From the NCBI GenBank assembly GCA_005889535.1, contig VBHC01000118.1, positions 1-46,607 on the forward strand: a stretch of DNA of 46,607 nucleotides. The letters run 5' to 3'. The translations under genes and the position numbers were made by a program. Below the pieces are notes generated by a model, which worked only from the letters and a program-made list of their open reading frames with translations, was not told the origin of the DNA and did not search any database. The first letter of the stretch is position 1; the number at the start of each line of letters is the position of its first letter. Of this stretch, positions 37,314-45,274 are shown one piece after another. Source of the DNA: Chloroflexota bacterium. GTDB taxonomy: Bacteria; Chloroflexota; Dormibacteria; CF-121.

Positions 37314-39074
37314 CTCTTCCTCCGCGCGTTGCGAGGTTGCCACGTCCCAGCGACGCGCCACCTGCTGGGCGCGATAGAGGGCGGCGTAGAGTCCGGGGGC
37401 ATCGACCAGATCATCGTGGCGGCCACGCTGCACGACTCGCCCTTTATCGAGCACCACGATTTCGGTTGCCTGGCGGATGGTCGACAGTCGATGGGCGATG
37501 ACCAGCACGGTGCGTTCCGCCACCAGCCGGGCGAGCGCCGCCTGGATCAGGTGCTCAGCCTCGGGATCCACGGATGAGGTCGCTTCATCGAGAATCAGGA
37601 TGGGGGCGTCGCGCAACAGTGCGCGGGCGATGGAGAGCCGCTGTTTCTGGCCGCCGGATAGCCGGACCCCGCGCTCGCCGATGATCGTGTCGTAGGCCTT
37701 CGGCAGGTCTTCCACGAACTCGTGCGCATACGCCGCGCGGGCGGCCGCCTGCACCTGCGCGTCGGTCGCATCCGGGTTTCCGATCTTGATATTGGCCTTG
37801 ACCGTGTCGTTGAAAAGAAAGACGTCCTGCAGGACCAGCCCGATCGAACCATGAACGTGCTCGAGCGGTAGCTCGCGGAGGTCGACACCACCCAACCGGA
37901 CCGCACCGTGTTGCGGATCCCAGAAGCGGGCGATCAGGTTGGCCACCGTGGTCTTGCCGGCACCACTCGGACCGACCAGCGCCAGCACCGAGCCTTCCGT
38001 CAGCTCGATCGACACGTCCTGCAGAACCGGGCGCCCTGCCTCATAGGCGAAGGTCACGTGGTCGAAGGCGATGTCGTAACGCGGTCGCTCCGGAATCCGC
38101 GCCGTCGGTGATTCCGCCACATCGACCGGCGCGTCGAGGATCTCGAAGATCCGGTCCGTCGCGGCCTCGGCGTTGCGAAAGCCCTCGAGTTGCCGGTTCA
38201 GCTCCGTGACCGGACGGTAGAGCTGGGTGGTCAGGAACACGAAGAGGACCAGGTCGGGGATGCTCAACTCGGCAGCGTGCGCCATCAAGCCGCCGACGAG
38301 CAGCACCAGGGCCACCGGGATGGCCGCCATCCATTCGACGCCCGAGAAGTACCAGGTGTGGATCAGGTTGGCCCGCGTCGCCGCCGCCTTCAACTCATCG
38401 CTGCGCTCGTCGATCGCACGCCGCGCGTGGCCGAGCGCCGCGAACGCCTTCAGCACCCCGACCCCCTGGATGTGGTCGATGATGATGCCGTTCAGCCGGC
38501 CCAGCTCGTCGCGGTAGCGCATGAAGGCCTGATACGCCGACCGCCGAAAGGCCACCAGGATGAGGAGGATCAGGGCCAGCGGCGCGAGCGCCACCAGCGC
38601 CAGCCTCCAGTTGACGGCCAGCATCAGGATGCCGAGCAGGAATGGAACGGTGGCGGCACTGATCAGCTGAATGCCGGCGTGCGCCGTGAAGAACTCGATA
38701 GTCTCCACGTCGCCGATCACCTTGGCCGCGATCGCGCCCGACTGCTGTCGGGTATGAAATCCCATCGACAGCCGCTGGAGCTGCTCGTAGATTCGCATCC
38801 GCAGGTCGTGCAACACCTTGAAGGCGGCGATATGACCAAACCCACCTTCGAGGTAGCGGGTAACCGCCATCAGCGCCGTGGCAGACACCATGGCGACGCC
38901 CAACCAGACGAGCGTCCCGGCCGGCGACGGATGCGCCAGCACGGTCAGCATCTGCCGGATGATCAGGGCCGGCAGCACACTGAGCGCTGTATAAAGGACC
39001 GAGCCGGCCACGGCGATCGAGAGCAGGCCACGATGGCCGCGGGTGATCGCCAGCATGCGGGAAAGAAACGTCAT
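37293..39074 (-). CDS. ABC exporter with fused TM and ATPase domains
   Basis: 593 aa. Six TM helices in the first ~310 residues (type I exporter fold), then the ATPase: GPSGAGKTT (Walker A), LSGGQKQR (signature), ILILDEATSS (Walker B) and IAHRLS (H-loop). A homodimer is expected, as in MsbA/BmrA. The substrate is unknown. ATG 39074 overlaps the hemH TGA (ATGA) and it ends the heme operon, so a porphyrin or heme-related cargo is a reasonable but untested guess. Confidence 0.9.
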   Translation of the reverse strand: MTFLSRMLAITRGHRGLLSIAVAGSVLYTALSVLPALIIRQMLTVLAHPSPAGTLVWLGVAMVSATALMAVTRYLEGGFGHIAAFKVLHDLRMRIYEQLQRLSMGFHTRQQSGAIAAKVIGDVETIEFFTAHAGIQLISAATVPFLLGILMLAVNWRLALVALAPLALILLILVAFRRSAYQAFMRYRDELGRLNGIIIDHIQGVGVLKAFAALGHARRAIDERSDELKAAATRANLIHTWYFSGVEWMAAIPVALVLLVGGLMAHAAELSIPDLVLFVFLTTQLYRPVTELNRQLEGFRNAEAATDRIFEILDAPVDVAESPTARIPERPRYDIAFDHVTFAYEAGRPVLQDVSIELTEGSVLALVGPSGAGKTTVANLIARFWDPQHGAVRLGGVDLRELPLEHVHGSIGLVLQDVFLFNDTVKANIKIGNPDATDAQVQAAARAAYAHEFVEDLPKAYDTIIGERGVRLSGGQKQRLSIARALLRDAPILILDEATSSVDPEAEHLIQAALARLVAERTVLVIAHRLSTIRQATEIVVLDKGRVVQRGRHDDLVDAPGLYAALYRAQQVARRWDVATSQRAEEELPQAVE

Positions 39075-40081
39075 GAGCCCGCCATTCTGGTCAGTCTCCC
39101 TCCCCCCTTGTGGGGGAGGGTCGGGGTGGGGGGTATGCGCTCGGCGACCAAGGCGTGGAGTGCCTGCGCCAACCGAGGGTCAGCATTGAGCATCGGCGTG
39201 CGCTTGAGCTCAATGCCGAGCGCGTCGGCCTTGGCTTTCGCCTCGATGTCGATGTCGTAGAAGATCTCGAGGTGGTCCGCGATGAACCCGATCGACGCGA
39301 CCAGGATGGAGCGATGCCCCTCACGGGCGAGCCTTTCCACCATCTCCGGCAGGTCGGGACCGAGCCACGGCTCGCCAGTACGACTCTGGCTCTGGTAGGA
39401 GAAGCGCCAGTTGTCGACGCCGGCGCGGGCGGCGACCAGCTCCGACGTCCGTAACAGCTGGTCCTGGTAAGGGTCGCCCTCGTCGAGGATGCGCGCCGGC
39501 AGGCTGTGCGCGGTGAAGATGACCACCACCCGCTCGGGTTCGCGAAACCGGACCCGGACCGAACGTAGATTGTCGGCCACCGCCTGCAGGTAGCCATCCA
39601 GGTCGTGCCAGCTGTCGACGAAGTCGAGCTCGACGGGTGCCGCCGATCCATTGTGATGCGGCCTGGCCGCCGCCGCCACCAGCGCCGCCGCAACCTGGCG
39701 CCGGTAACCCTCGGTGCTGATGCCCGAGTAGTGCGGCGCCAGGACGATGGCGATCAGCCGATCCGCGCCTGCGTCCACCGCCTCCTCGACCGCGGCGGCA
39801 ATCCGCGGCGTCCAGTGCTTCATTCCAAGGTGCACGGTGTAGATGCCGCCGTCGGGCGAATCGGCGTTGAGCCGGCGCTCCAGCTGGCGTCCGAGGTCCA
39901 GCGAGACGGCGAGCAGCGGCGTGGGCAGCCCCACCTGGCGATAGCGGGCCGTGAGTTCTTCGACGGCCTCCCGCGACGGCACCCGGCCTCCGCGGATGTC
40001 GGTGTAATAGGCTTCGACCTCCTCGAGGCGGTTTGGACTCCCATACGCCATGAGCAGGACGGCGGTGTGATTAGGTGGCAT
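39071..40081 (-). CDS. hemH: Ferrochelatase (coproporphyrin ferrochelatase type)
   Basis: 336 aa. FTAHSLPARI carries the metal-site His (H192) and FIADHLEIFYDID the partner Glu (E272), matching the His183/Glu264 pair of the Bacillus enzyme. It inserts ferrous iron into the porphyrin. Beside hemQ, the substrate is probably coproporphyrin III rather than protoporphyrin. ATG 40081 is chosen over the longer frame and overlaps hemE by 11 bases. The last ~20 residues (PPTPTLPHKGGG and on) are translated from palindromic repeat copy 2, so the tail is a late insertion, not part of the fold. Confidence 0.92.
   Translation of the reverse strand: MPPNHTAVLLMAYGSPNRLEEVEAYYTDIRGGRVPSREAVEELTARYRQVGLPTPLLAVSLDLGRQLERRLNADSPDGGIYTVHLGMKHWTPRIAAAVEEAVDAGADRLIAIVLAPHYSGISTEGYRRQVAAALVAAAARPHHNGSAAPVELDFVDSWHDLDGYLQAVADNLRSVRVRFREPERVVVIFTAHSLPARILDEGDPYQDQLLRTSELVAARAGVDNWRFSYQSQSRTGEPWLGPDLPEMVERLAREGHRSILVASIGFIADHLEIFYDIDIEAKAKADALGIELKRTPMLNADPRLAQALHALVAERIPPTPTLPHKGGGRLTRMAGS
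39098..39130 (+). repeat. GC-rich palindromic repeat, copy 2 (inside hemH 3' end)
   Basis: CCCTCCCCC/GGGGGAGGG, a 9-bp stem with loop CTTGT, then TCGGGGTGGG. It is in frame within hemH, where it reads as PTPTLPHKGGG on the minus strand. Confidence 0.85.
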
Positions 40082-41141
40082 GGACGAACTCCGTAAGGCG
40101 CTGTAGGTGCTCGACCGGGGTGTCGGGCAGGACGCCGTGGCCCAGGTTGAAGATGTGGCCCGGCCGGCCGCCGGCGGCCTCGATGACCCGCCGAGCGCCG
40201 TCCTCAATGACGGGCCAGGGCCCCAACAGCATCGCGGGATCGAGGTTTCCCTGGACGGCGTGGTCGTAGCCCACCGTCCGCCAGGCCTCCCCCAGGTCGA
40301 CCCGCCAGTCCAGGCCGATCACGTCACCACCGGCTTCGCGCATCAATGTCAGGATCCCGGCAGTGCCGGTGGCGAAGTGGATCGAAGGCGCACCGGCGCG
40401 CCGCAGCCCGGTGAAGATCCGGGTCATCGCGGGCAGCACATAGCGCCGGTAATCCATCGGGGAAAGGCACCCGACCCAGCTATCGAAGACCTGGACGACC
40501 TGGGCGCCGGCCTCGATCTGCGCCAGAAGGTAGTCGAGCACCAGGTCCGAGAGGCGCGTCATCAGCGTCTCCCAGAGGGCCGGCTCGGCGTACATCAGCC
40601 TCTTGGTTGTGAGGAACTCGCGCGACGGCTTGCCCTCGATCAGGTAGCCGGCCAGCGTGAAGGGCGCTCCCGAAAATCCAATGACCGCGACCGCCGGGTC
40701 GAGCTCGCGGCGGAGGAGCCGGATCGTCTCCAGCACGAACGGCACCGACTCGGCAGGGGTGCGCGCCTGCATCCTATCTATATCCTGCCTCGTCCGGATC
40801 GGCTGCTGGATCACTGGACCGACCCCCTCCACCAGCTGCACGTCGACCCCGAGACCGAAGGCAACCGGCAGCATGATATCGGCGAAGAGGACCGCCCCGT
40901 CGACGCCAAGCCGCCGCACCGGTTGCATGGTGACCTCGGCGCAGAGCTCGGGCTTCTGGCAGATCGCGAATAGGTCATATTTCTCACGGACCTTCCGGTA
41001 TTCAGCCAGGGATCGGCCGGCCTGCCGCATGAACCACACCGGGCGGCGATCGACGAGCTCGCGCCGCGCCGCCCGCACCAGAGAAGGCAGCACCGGCTCG
41101 GCCGCCCGCCGGCCCACCTCACCCTCCTGAACGACTCTCAT
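40071..41141 (-). CDS. hemE: Uroporphyrinogen decarboxylase
   Basis: 356 aa. Removes four carboxyl groups from uroporphyrinogen III to give coproporphyrinogen III. Marks: PVWFMRQAGRSL (the substrate-binding Arg residues), LFADIMLP (catalytic Asp), GFSGAPFTLAGY, and the NLGHGVLPDTP end block. ATG 41141 overlaps the hemQ TGA (ATGA). GTG 41117, eight codons in, has an excellent AGGAGG five bases upstream and may be the true start. Middle gene of hemQ-hemE-hemH. Confidence 0.95.
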   Translation of the reverse strand: MRVVQEGEVGRRAAEPVLPSLVRAARRELVDRRPVWFMRQAGRSLAEYRKVREKYDLFAICQKPELCAEVTMQPVRRLGVDGAVLFADIMLPVAFGLGVDVQLVEGVGPVIQQPIRTRQDIDRMQARTPAESVPFVLETIRLLRRELDPAVAVIGFSGAPFTLAGYLIEGKPSREFLTTKRLMYAEPALWETLMTRLSDLVLDYLLAQIEAGAQVVQVFDSWVGCLSPMDYRRYVLPAMTRIFTGLRRAGAPSIHFATGTAGILTLMREAGGDVIGLDWRVDLGEAWRTVGYDHAVQGNLDPAMLLGPWPVIEDGARRVIEAAGGRPGHIFNLGHGVLPDTPVEHLQRLTEFVHAT

Positions 41142-41896
41142 CCGCCGGTGATCAGGCTGACCGTGCGCGTGAGCTCCCGCTCGTCAACCGATGCCGGGGT
41201 AGCCAGCCCAAGCGCGAGCTTGAGCGCGTCCTCCGCCTCCATCCGCACGCAGGTGAAGATCGGCGTCTCGCGTTCGGTGTAGCGGCTTGCCTGGGACTCG
41301 CGTAACTCCATCACCAGGTCGAGGAAGGCAGCCGGCTCGTCGCACTCAAACGCCACCACGAATTCCTGGTCATCGAGTCCGAAGGAGTAGGCGGTATTGA
41401 TCTTGACCTGCGGATAGCGATGGCCGATCGCGAAATGTTCGACCATCATCGCCTTGCGTCGCTCGTAGGGGAGGCGATACCATACCCGCTTCTTCCACAT
41501 CGGATAGACGAAGAGGTACCGGCCGCCGGCCGGCCTGAGGCGGGTACGTCGTCCCTCCTGGCCGGCGTGCCTGTGCTGGCCGAGGTACGGCGACCGCCGC
41601 ATCATGGCCAGGAATGAGTGCGCCGCCTGGAGGTGCGGCCCCAGTTGGGTGCCGCGCCATTGCGACTCGGCCCGCTGAATCTCGTCGACTGTGTCGGCGG
41701 CCTGCCAGATCAGCAGATCGCAGTCGCCGCGCAAGCCGACCGTGCTGTAGGTAAGCAGCGTTCCCGTGTCGGCACGGGCATCCAGCAGCTCGGTGAATTC
41801 CCGGGCCGCCGCCCGGCGGGCTTCGGCCGGCCAGCCCAGTGCCGCGGGATCGATTTTGACGAAGGTGTATTTGACGACCTGGCGCGCTTCAGCCAT
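41138..41896 (-). CDS. hemQ: Coproheme decarboxylase (HemQ/ChdC)
   Basis: 252 aa, chlorite-dismutase-like fold. YPMWK (Y131, K135) is the catalytic Tyr-x3-Lys pair, and H154 in VEHFAIGHRY is the likely proximal heme ligand. VGLRGDCDLLIW is the family N-domain signature. It converts coproheme to heme b, the last step of the coproporphyrin route found in Gram-positive-type bacteria. ATG 41896 begins MAEARQVVKYTF; a longer frame to 42025 runs through repeat copy 3 and is rejected. It heads the heme operon. A TACCCT box ends seven bases upstream and no Shine-Dalgarno is seen. Confidence 0.92.
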   Translation of the reverse strand: MAEARQVVKYTFVKIDPAALGWPAEARRAAAREFTELLDARADTGTLLTYSTVGLRGDCDLLIWQAADTVDEIQRAESQWRGTQLGPHLQAAHSFLAMMRRSPYLGQHRHAGQEGRRTRLRPAGGRYLFVYPMWKKRVWYRLPYERRKAMMVEHFAIGHRYPQVKINTAYSFGLDDQEFVVAFECDEPAAFLDLVMELRESQASRYTERETPIFTCVRMEAEDALKLALGLATPASVDERELTRTVSLITGG

Positions 41897-41923
41897 GGCT
41901 AAAAGGGTAGCAATTAGATTCTT

Positions 41924-41951
41924 CCTCCCCCTCTGGGGGAGGGCAGGGTGG
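41924..41951 (+). repeat. GC-rich palindromic repeat, copy 3
   Basis: CCTCCCCC/GGGGGAGG, an 8-bp stem with loop TCT, then GCAGGGTGGG. It lies between the divergent hemQ and MBL genes, 28 bases from the hemQ start and 25 from the MBL start, so it sits inside their promoter region. Confidence 0.85.
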
Positions 41952-41962
41952 GGGTTGCCCAC

Positions 41963-41968
41963 TAATCT
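41963..41968 (+). promoter_or_regulatory. Possible leaderless -10 of the MBL gene
   Basis: TAATCT ends seven bases before ATG 41976, and no Shine-Dalgarno precedes the start. This is the spacing expected if transcription starts at the A of ATG. Confidence 0.4.
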
Positions 41969-41975
41969 TGGATCG

Positions 41976-42557
41976 ATGGCTCGTCTCTCCATCCAGAAAG
42001 TCCATGTCGGCGAAAAGGACACCAATTGCTACGTGGTGGCCTGCGCCGATACGAAGGAGGCGGTGGTCATCGACCCCGGCGACGACGCGCCGAAAATCCT
42101 CACGCAGCTGCGCGAGCTAACCGTCCGATGGATCGTGTTCACGCATGCGCATGCTGGCCACACCGGCGCCAAGGAGTCGGTGAAGGCCGCGACTCAGGCC
42201 CCAACCGCCATGCATCTGGCGGACGCGACGGCGCTGCTCAAGTCAGCCGACCGCTACTTGATGGCCGGCGATCGGTTGCCCTTCGGCGCGTTCGAGCTGG
42301 AGGTGCTGGGCACCCCCGGACACACCCCGGGTGGCCTGTCCTTCAAGGTGGGCAACCACGTGTTCTCCGGCGACACGCTGCTCCCCGGCAAGATTGGCCG
42401 GGTGGACCTTCCCGGCTCGAGCCCTCAGCAGATGCTGCTCAGCCTGCACGGCCAGCTGCTGACCCTGCCCGACAACACCATCGTTTATCCGGGCCACGGG
42501 CCGAATACGACCATCGGCGCGGAGCGCGTCGGAAATCCGTATCTCAGGATCCGCTGA
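41976..42557 (+). CDS. Metallo-beta-lactamase-fold hydrolase with altered metal motif
   Basis: 193 aa, glyoxalase-II-like size and layout: IDPGDDAPKIL, THAHAGHTGA, GTPGHTPGG, FSGDTLLPGKIGR and VYPGHGPNTTIG. The metal motif HxHxDH reads H57-A-H59-A-G61-H62: the Asp that binds the second metal is Gly. The other ligands (His in PGHTPG, Asp in SGDTL, His in PGHGP) remain, so a single-metal enzyme or altered activity is likely. Thiol-ester or lactone hydrolysis is the usual family role. It overlaps the convergent AHSA1-type gene by 14 bases. Confidence 0.85.
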   Translation: MARLSIQKVHVGEKDTNCYVVACADTKEAVVIDPGDDAPKILTQLRELTVRWIVFTHAHAGHTGAKESVKAATQAPTAMHLADATALLKSADRYLMAGDRLPFGAFELEVLGTPGHTPGGLSFKVGNHVFSGDTLLPGKIGRVDLPGSSPQQMLLSLHGQLLTLPDNTIVYPGHGPNTTIGAERVGNPYLRIR

Positions 42558-43065
42558 TCGATTGACGCCGATCGATGACCTTCGCGAGATTGTCGAGCTC
42601 ATTCTCGCGGCCCATGACAAGCCGCTGGGTCCACTCATCATCGTGCATCGCGTCGACGGTCATCACCGCCCGCACACCGTCGGCGCTCGACTGCAGGTCG
42701 ACGATGGTCAGGAATTCGTAGGGCTTGACGCCGGGGATGAAGTCGGCAAGCGACAGGTAGGCGATTCGCTTCGAAGGAACCAATTCCGTGAAGGTCTTCC
42801 GCGACTCCGTGGTCAATGGCATCCCAGCTTGCTTCATGAACTCGACCTGCTCAGGCCCAGTGGCCGTCATCGCGTAGATCAGCTCCCCACCGGGCCGGAG
42901 GTCCAGCTTCCTGACTTCTACTTTGAAGCCGTCGGGCGCCCACCACGACTCGATGCCCTTGCTGGTGGTCCACAGATCCCACACTTCGTCGGCCGACGCG
43001 TGGTAGTTCCGCTCGATGCGGATCTTCCTCGTGGTTGCACTGGACGACGCAGCCTTCTTGGTCAT
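42544..43065 (-). CDS. AHSA1/SRPBCC-domain protein
   Basis: 173 aa. START-like helix-grip fold of the AHSA1 family: RIERNYHASADEVWDLWTT at 16-34, then SWWAPDGFKVEV and DLRPGGELIYAM. It has a polar Ser/Lys/Thr-rich N-terminus. Such proteins bind hydrophobic ligands or co-chaperone partners; the ligand is unknown. The ATG has GAGGAGG eight bases upstream. It follows the acyl-CoA ligase by 30 bases and is probably co-transcribed with it. Confidence 0.85.
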   Translation of the reverse strand: MTKKAASSSATTRKIRIERNYHASADEVWDLWTTSKGIESWWAPDGFKVEVRKLDLRPGGELIYAMTATGPEQVEFMKQAGMPLTTESRKTFTELVPSKRIAYLSLADFIPGVKPYEFLTIVDLQSSADGVRAVMTVDAMHDDEWTQRLVMGRENELDNLAKVIDRRQSISGS

Positions 43066-43095
43066 GGATATTCCTCCTCAACTGGCGATAAAGGG

Positions 43096-44910
43096 TCAGG
43101 CAGTCTTCGGAACTGTATAAAGGGCTTCGATCTCGGAACCGTACTTCTCGGCGATCCGCTTGCGCTTGACCTTCATGCTCGGGGTCAGCTCGTCCCCGAC
43201 CACGAAGTCGGCATCGAGGATCTTCCATTTCTTGATCTGTTCGGGATGGGAGAGTCCGCGGTTGACGCCGGCGACCGCCTCCTCGACCAACCGCTTGACC
43301 GCCGGGTCGTCTGGCCCGCCTCGAACCTCCCTCGAGTCGCGGTCGAGCGTGAGCAGCGCCGCGACAAATGGCCGCCCATCCCCGAGGACGACCGCTTGCC
43401 CGATGCCACGCCGGCTGCGCAGCTGCGTCTCCATCACCCCGGGCGCGACGTACTTGCCGCCTGACGTCTTGAACAGATCCTTCTTTCGGTCGGTGATCCT
43501 CAGGTAACCATCCTTGTCGAGTTCGCCGATGTCCCCGGTTTTGAGCCAGCCGTCCGCCAGCGTTTCCTGGGTGACCTTTAAGTCCTTGAAGTAGCCGGCA
43601 AAGACATTGCCGCCCTTGACCAGGATCTCGCCATCGGGCGCAATCCGGACCTCAACCCCGGGCAGCGGCAGACCCACCGTGCCAAAGCGGGCCTCTCCCG
43701 GTCGATTGAAGGTGGCCGGCGCCGTCGTCTCGGTCAGACCGTAGCCCTCCAGGATCTCGATGCCAAGCCCGTAGAAGAACCGCAGCATGTCGGGCGAAAC
43801 CGCCGCCGAGCCACTGACGCAGACCTGGATCTTGTCGAAGCCGAGCGTCTCGCGGATTTTTCGGAACACCAGCCGGTCGGCGATCGACCATTGCCAGCGA
43901 ACCCAGGGCGACGGGGCTTTCCCCCGCTCGTAGGCGGCGGTTCGCAGGGCCCCCATCAGCAGCGCCCAGTCGCGCACCACGCGGCGGGGTCCCTTGACCT
44001 GGTCCATCTTGTCTCGGATCCCGGCGTAGATCTTTTCCCACAGGCGCGGCACCGACGTGAAATACGTGGGATGGACGTCGTGGACGACCTCCATCACCTT
44101 GTCGACGCGCGGACAGAAGTAGACCTGACAGCCGGTGCAGAGCTGGCGCAGATGACTGACAACCCGCTCGAGGATGTGGGCGAGGGGAAGGTAGGACACG
44201 ACCCGGTCGTTGGCATCGCCCCGGAAACACTGGAGGGTCGCGGTTGCTGTCCAGGTCAGGTTGCGATGCGTCAGGATCGCCGCCTTGTGCACGCCGGTGG
44301 TGCCCGAGGTATAGATCAAGCTAGCGGTGTCCTCTGGCTGCAGGGCCTGCCAGCGGCTGGCGAGCAACCCGGGGCGACCGCGGCCGAATTCGTCGCCGCG
44401 CCGCAGGGCCTGCTCCCAGCTGATCACCCAGTCCTCCATCCCCGGGTTCTCGCCTTCGATCAAGATGACCCGCCGCAGAGCCGGCAGCTCCTCGCGCATC
44501 TGCAGCAGCTGATCGAGCAACTTGCGGTCGTCAACGATCAGGACCTTCGACTCCGAATGGCTCAGCAGGTACTTCACCTGGTCCGGCGCCAACGTCTGGT
44601 AGATGGCCACCGTGACCAGTCCGGCATGCAAGATCGCCAGGTCGGTGATCTGCCACTCCGGCCGGTTCGCCGACCAGAGCGCCACCCGGTCCTCTGGCTG
44701 GAGACCTTCCGCGACCAGGGCATTGCCGAGCCGGTTCACCGCCCGGGCGTACTCCCTCCAGTTGATCGGGACCCAGCGGGCACCCGCCTTGAAGTAGAGC
44801 GCGGGCGCATCCGGGCGCTGCGCGGCCGTACGTTGGAAGAGCGCGGGAACCGTTTCGGGCATGGCGGTCGCCTCGACGACCGGCTCGGGCGCGCGAACTG
44901 CCGAGTTCAT
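43096..44910 (-). CDS. Long-chain acyl-CoA synthetase (FadD15-like)
   Basis: 604 aa adenylate-forming enzyme. YTSGTTGVHKAA (ATP loop), GYGLTETTAP, the hinge DGWLKTGDIGELDKDGYLRI with DRKKDLFKTSGGKYVAP, and a C-terminal catalytic Lys in TPSMKVKRK. It activates fatty acids with ATP and CoA; chain length is not readable. It resembles the mycobacterial FadD15 and plant long-chain group. ATG 44910 has no Shine-Dalgarno, but TATAGT ends six bases upstream. Divergent from DUF503. Confidence 0.92.
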   Translation of the reverse strand: MNSAVRAPEPVVEATAMPETVPALFQRTAAQRPDAPALYFKAGARWVPINWREYARAVNRLGNALVAEGLQPEDRVALWSANRPEWQITDLAILHAGLVTVAIYQTLAPDQVKYLLSHSESKVLIVDDRKLLDQLLQMREELPALRRVILIEGENPGMEDWVISWEQALRRGDEFGRGRPGLLASRWQALQPEDTASLIYTSGTTGVHKAAILTHRNLTWTATATLQCFRGDANDRVVSYLPLAHILERVVSHLRQLCTGCQVYFCPRVDKVMEVVHDVHPTYFTSVPRLWEKIYAGIRDKMDQVKGPRRVVRDWALLMGALRTAAYERGKAPSPWVRWQWSIADRLVFRKIRETLGFDKIQVCVSGSAAVSPDMLRFFYGLGIEILEGYGLTETTAPATFNRPGEARFGTVGLPLPGVEVRIAPDGEILVKGGNVFAGYFKDLKVTQETLADGWLKTGDIGELDKDGYLRITDRKKDLFKTSGGKYVAPGVMETQLRSRRGIGQAVVLGDGRPFVAALLTLDRDSREVRGGPDDPAVKRLVEEAVAGVNRGLSHPEQIKKWKILDADFVVGDELTPSMKVKRKRIAEKYGSEIEALYTVPKTA

Positions 44911-44916
44911 GCCGCC

Positions 44917-44922
44917 ACTATA
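44917..44922 (-). promoter_or_regulatory. Probable leaderless -10 of the acyl-CoA synthetase gene
   Basis: TATAGT on the minus strand ends six bases before the ATG, with no ribosome site between. Transcription would begin at or beside the start codon. A weak TTCGAA stands 15 bases further upstream. Confidence 0.5.
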
Positions 44923-44983
44923 AGAGAACTTCCCCGGTTCGAATAGGCCTTTTGCGAGTCGTTACGTATCCTTATGGCAAGAC

Positions 44984-45274
44984 ATGGTTGTGGGCACATG
45001 CGAGCTCATCTTCCACCTGCCCGAAAACCACAGCCTGAAGGGAAAACGCCAGGTAAGCCGCTCGTTGGTGCAGCGCATCCGCAGCCGTTTCAACGTTTCC
45101 GTCGCCGAGGTAGCGGACCAGGATCGCTGGCAGACGCTGGCGATTGGCGTCACCTGCGCCAGCAACAACAGCCGATATGCCAATGAAGTGATGAGCAAGA
45201 TTGTCGACTACGTCGAGGATCACAACGGAGGCGCTGTTCTTCACGAACATCACATCGAGATCCTTAGAACATGA
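44984..45274 (+). CDS. DUF503 (YlxP-like) protein
   Basis: 96 aa, full DUF503: HSLKGKRQVSRSLVQRIRSR, then FNVSVAEVADQDRWQ, typical of the family that includes Bacillus YlxP. Family members often lie near rbfA/truB and are thought to act with ribosomes, but no function is settled. Its TGA overlaps the next ATG (ATGA). It is divergent from the acyl-CoA synthetase. Confidence 0.93.
   Translation: MVVGTCELIFHLPENHSLKGKRQVSRSLVQRIRSRFNVSVAEVADQDRWQTLAIGVTCASNNSRYANEVMSKIVDYVEDHNGGAVLHEHHIEILRT

Noticed and set aside
41897-42025. Longer hemQ frame starting at 42025
   Set aside because: The extra 43 residues are translated from palindromic repeat copy 3 and the MBL promoter region; the family starts at MAEARQ.
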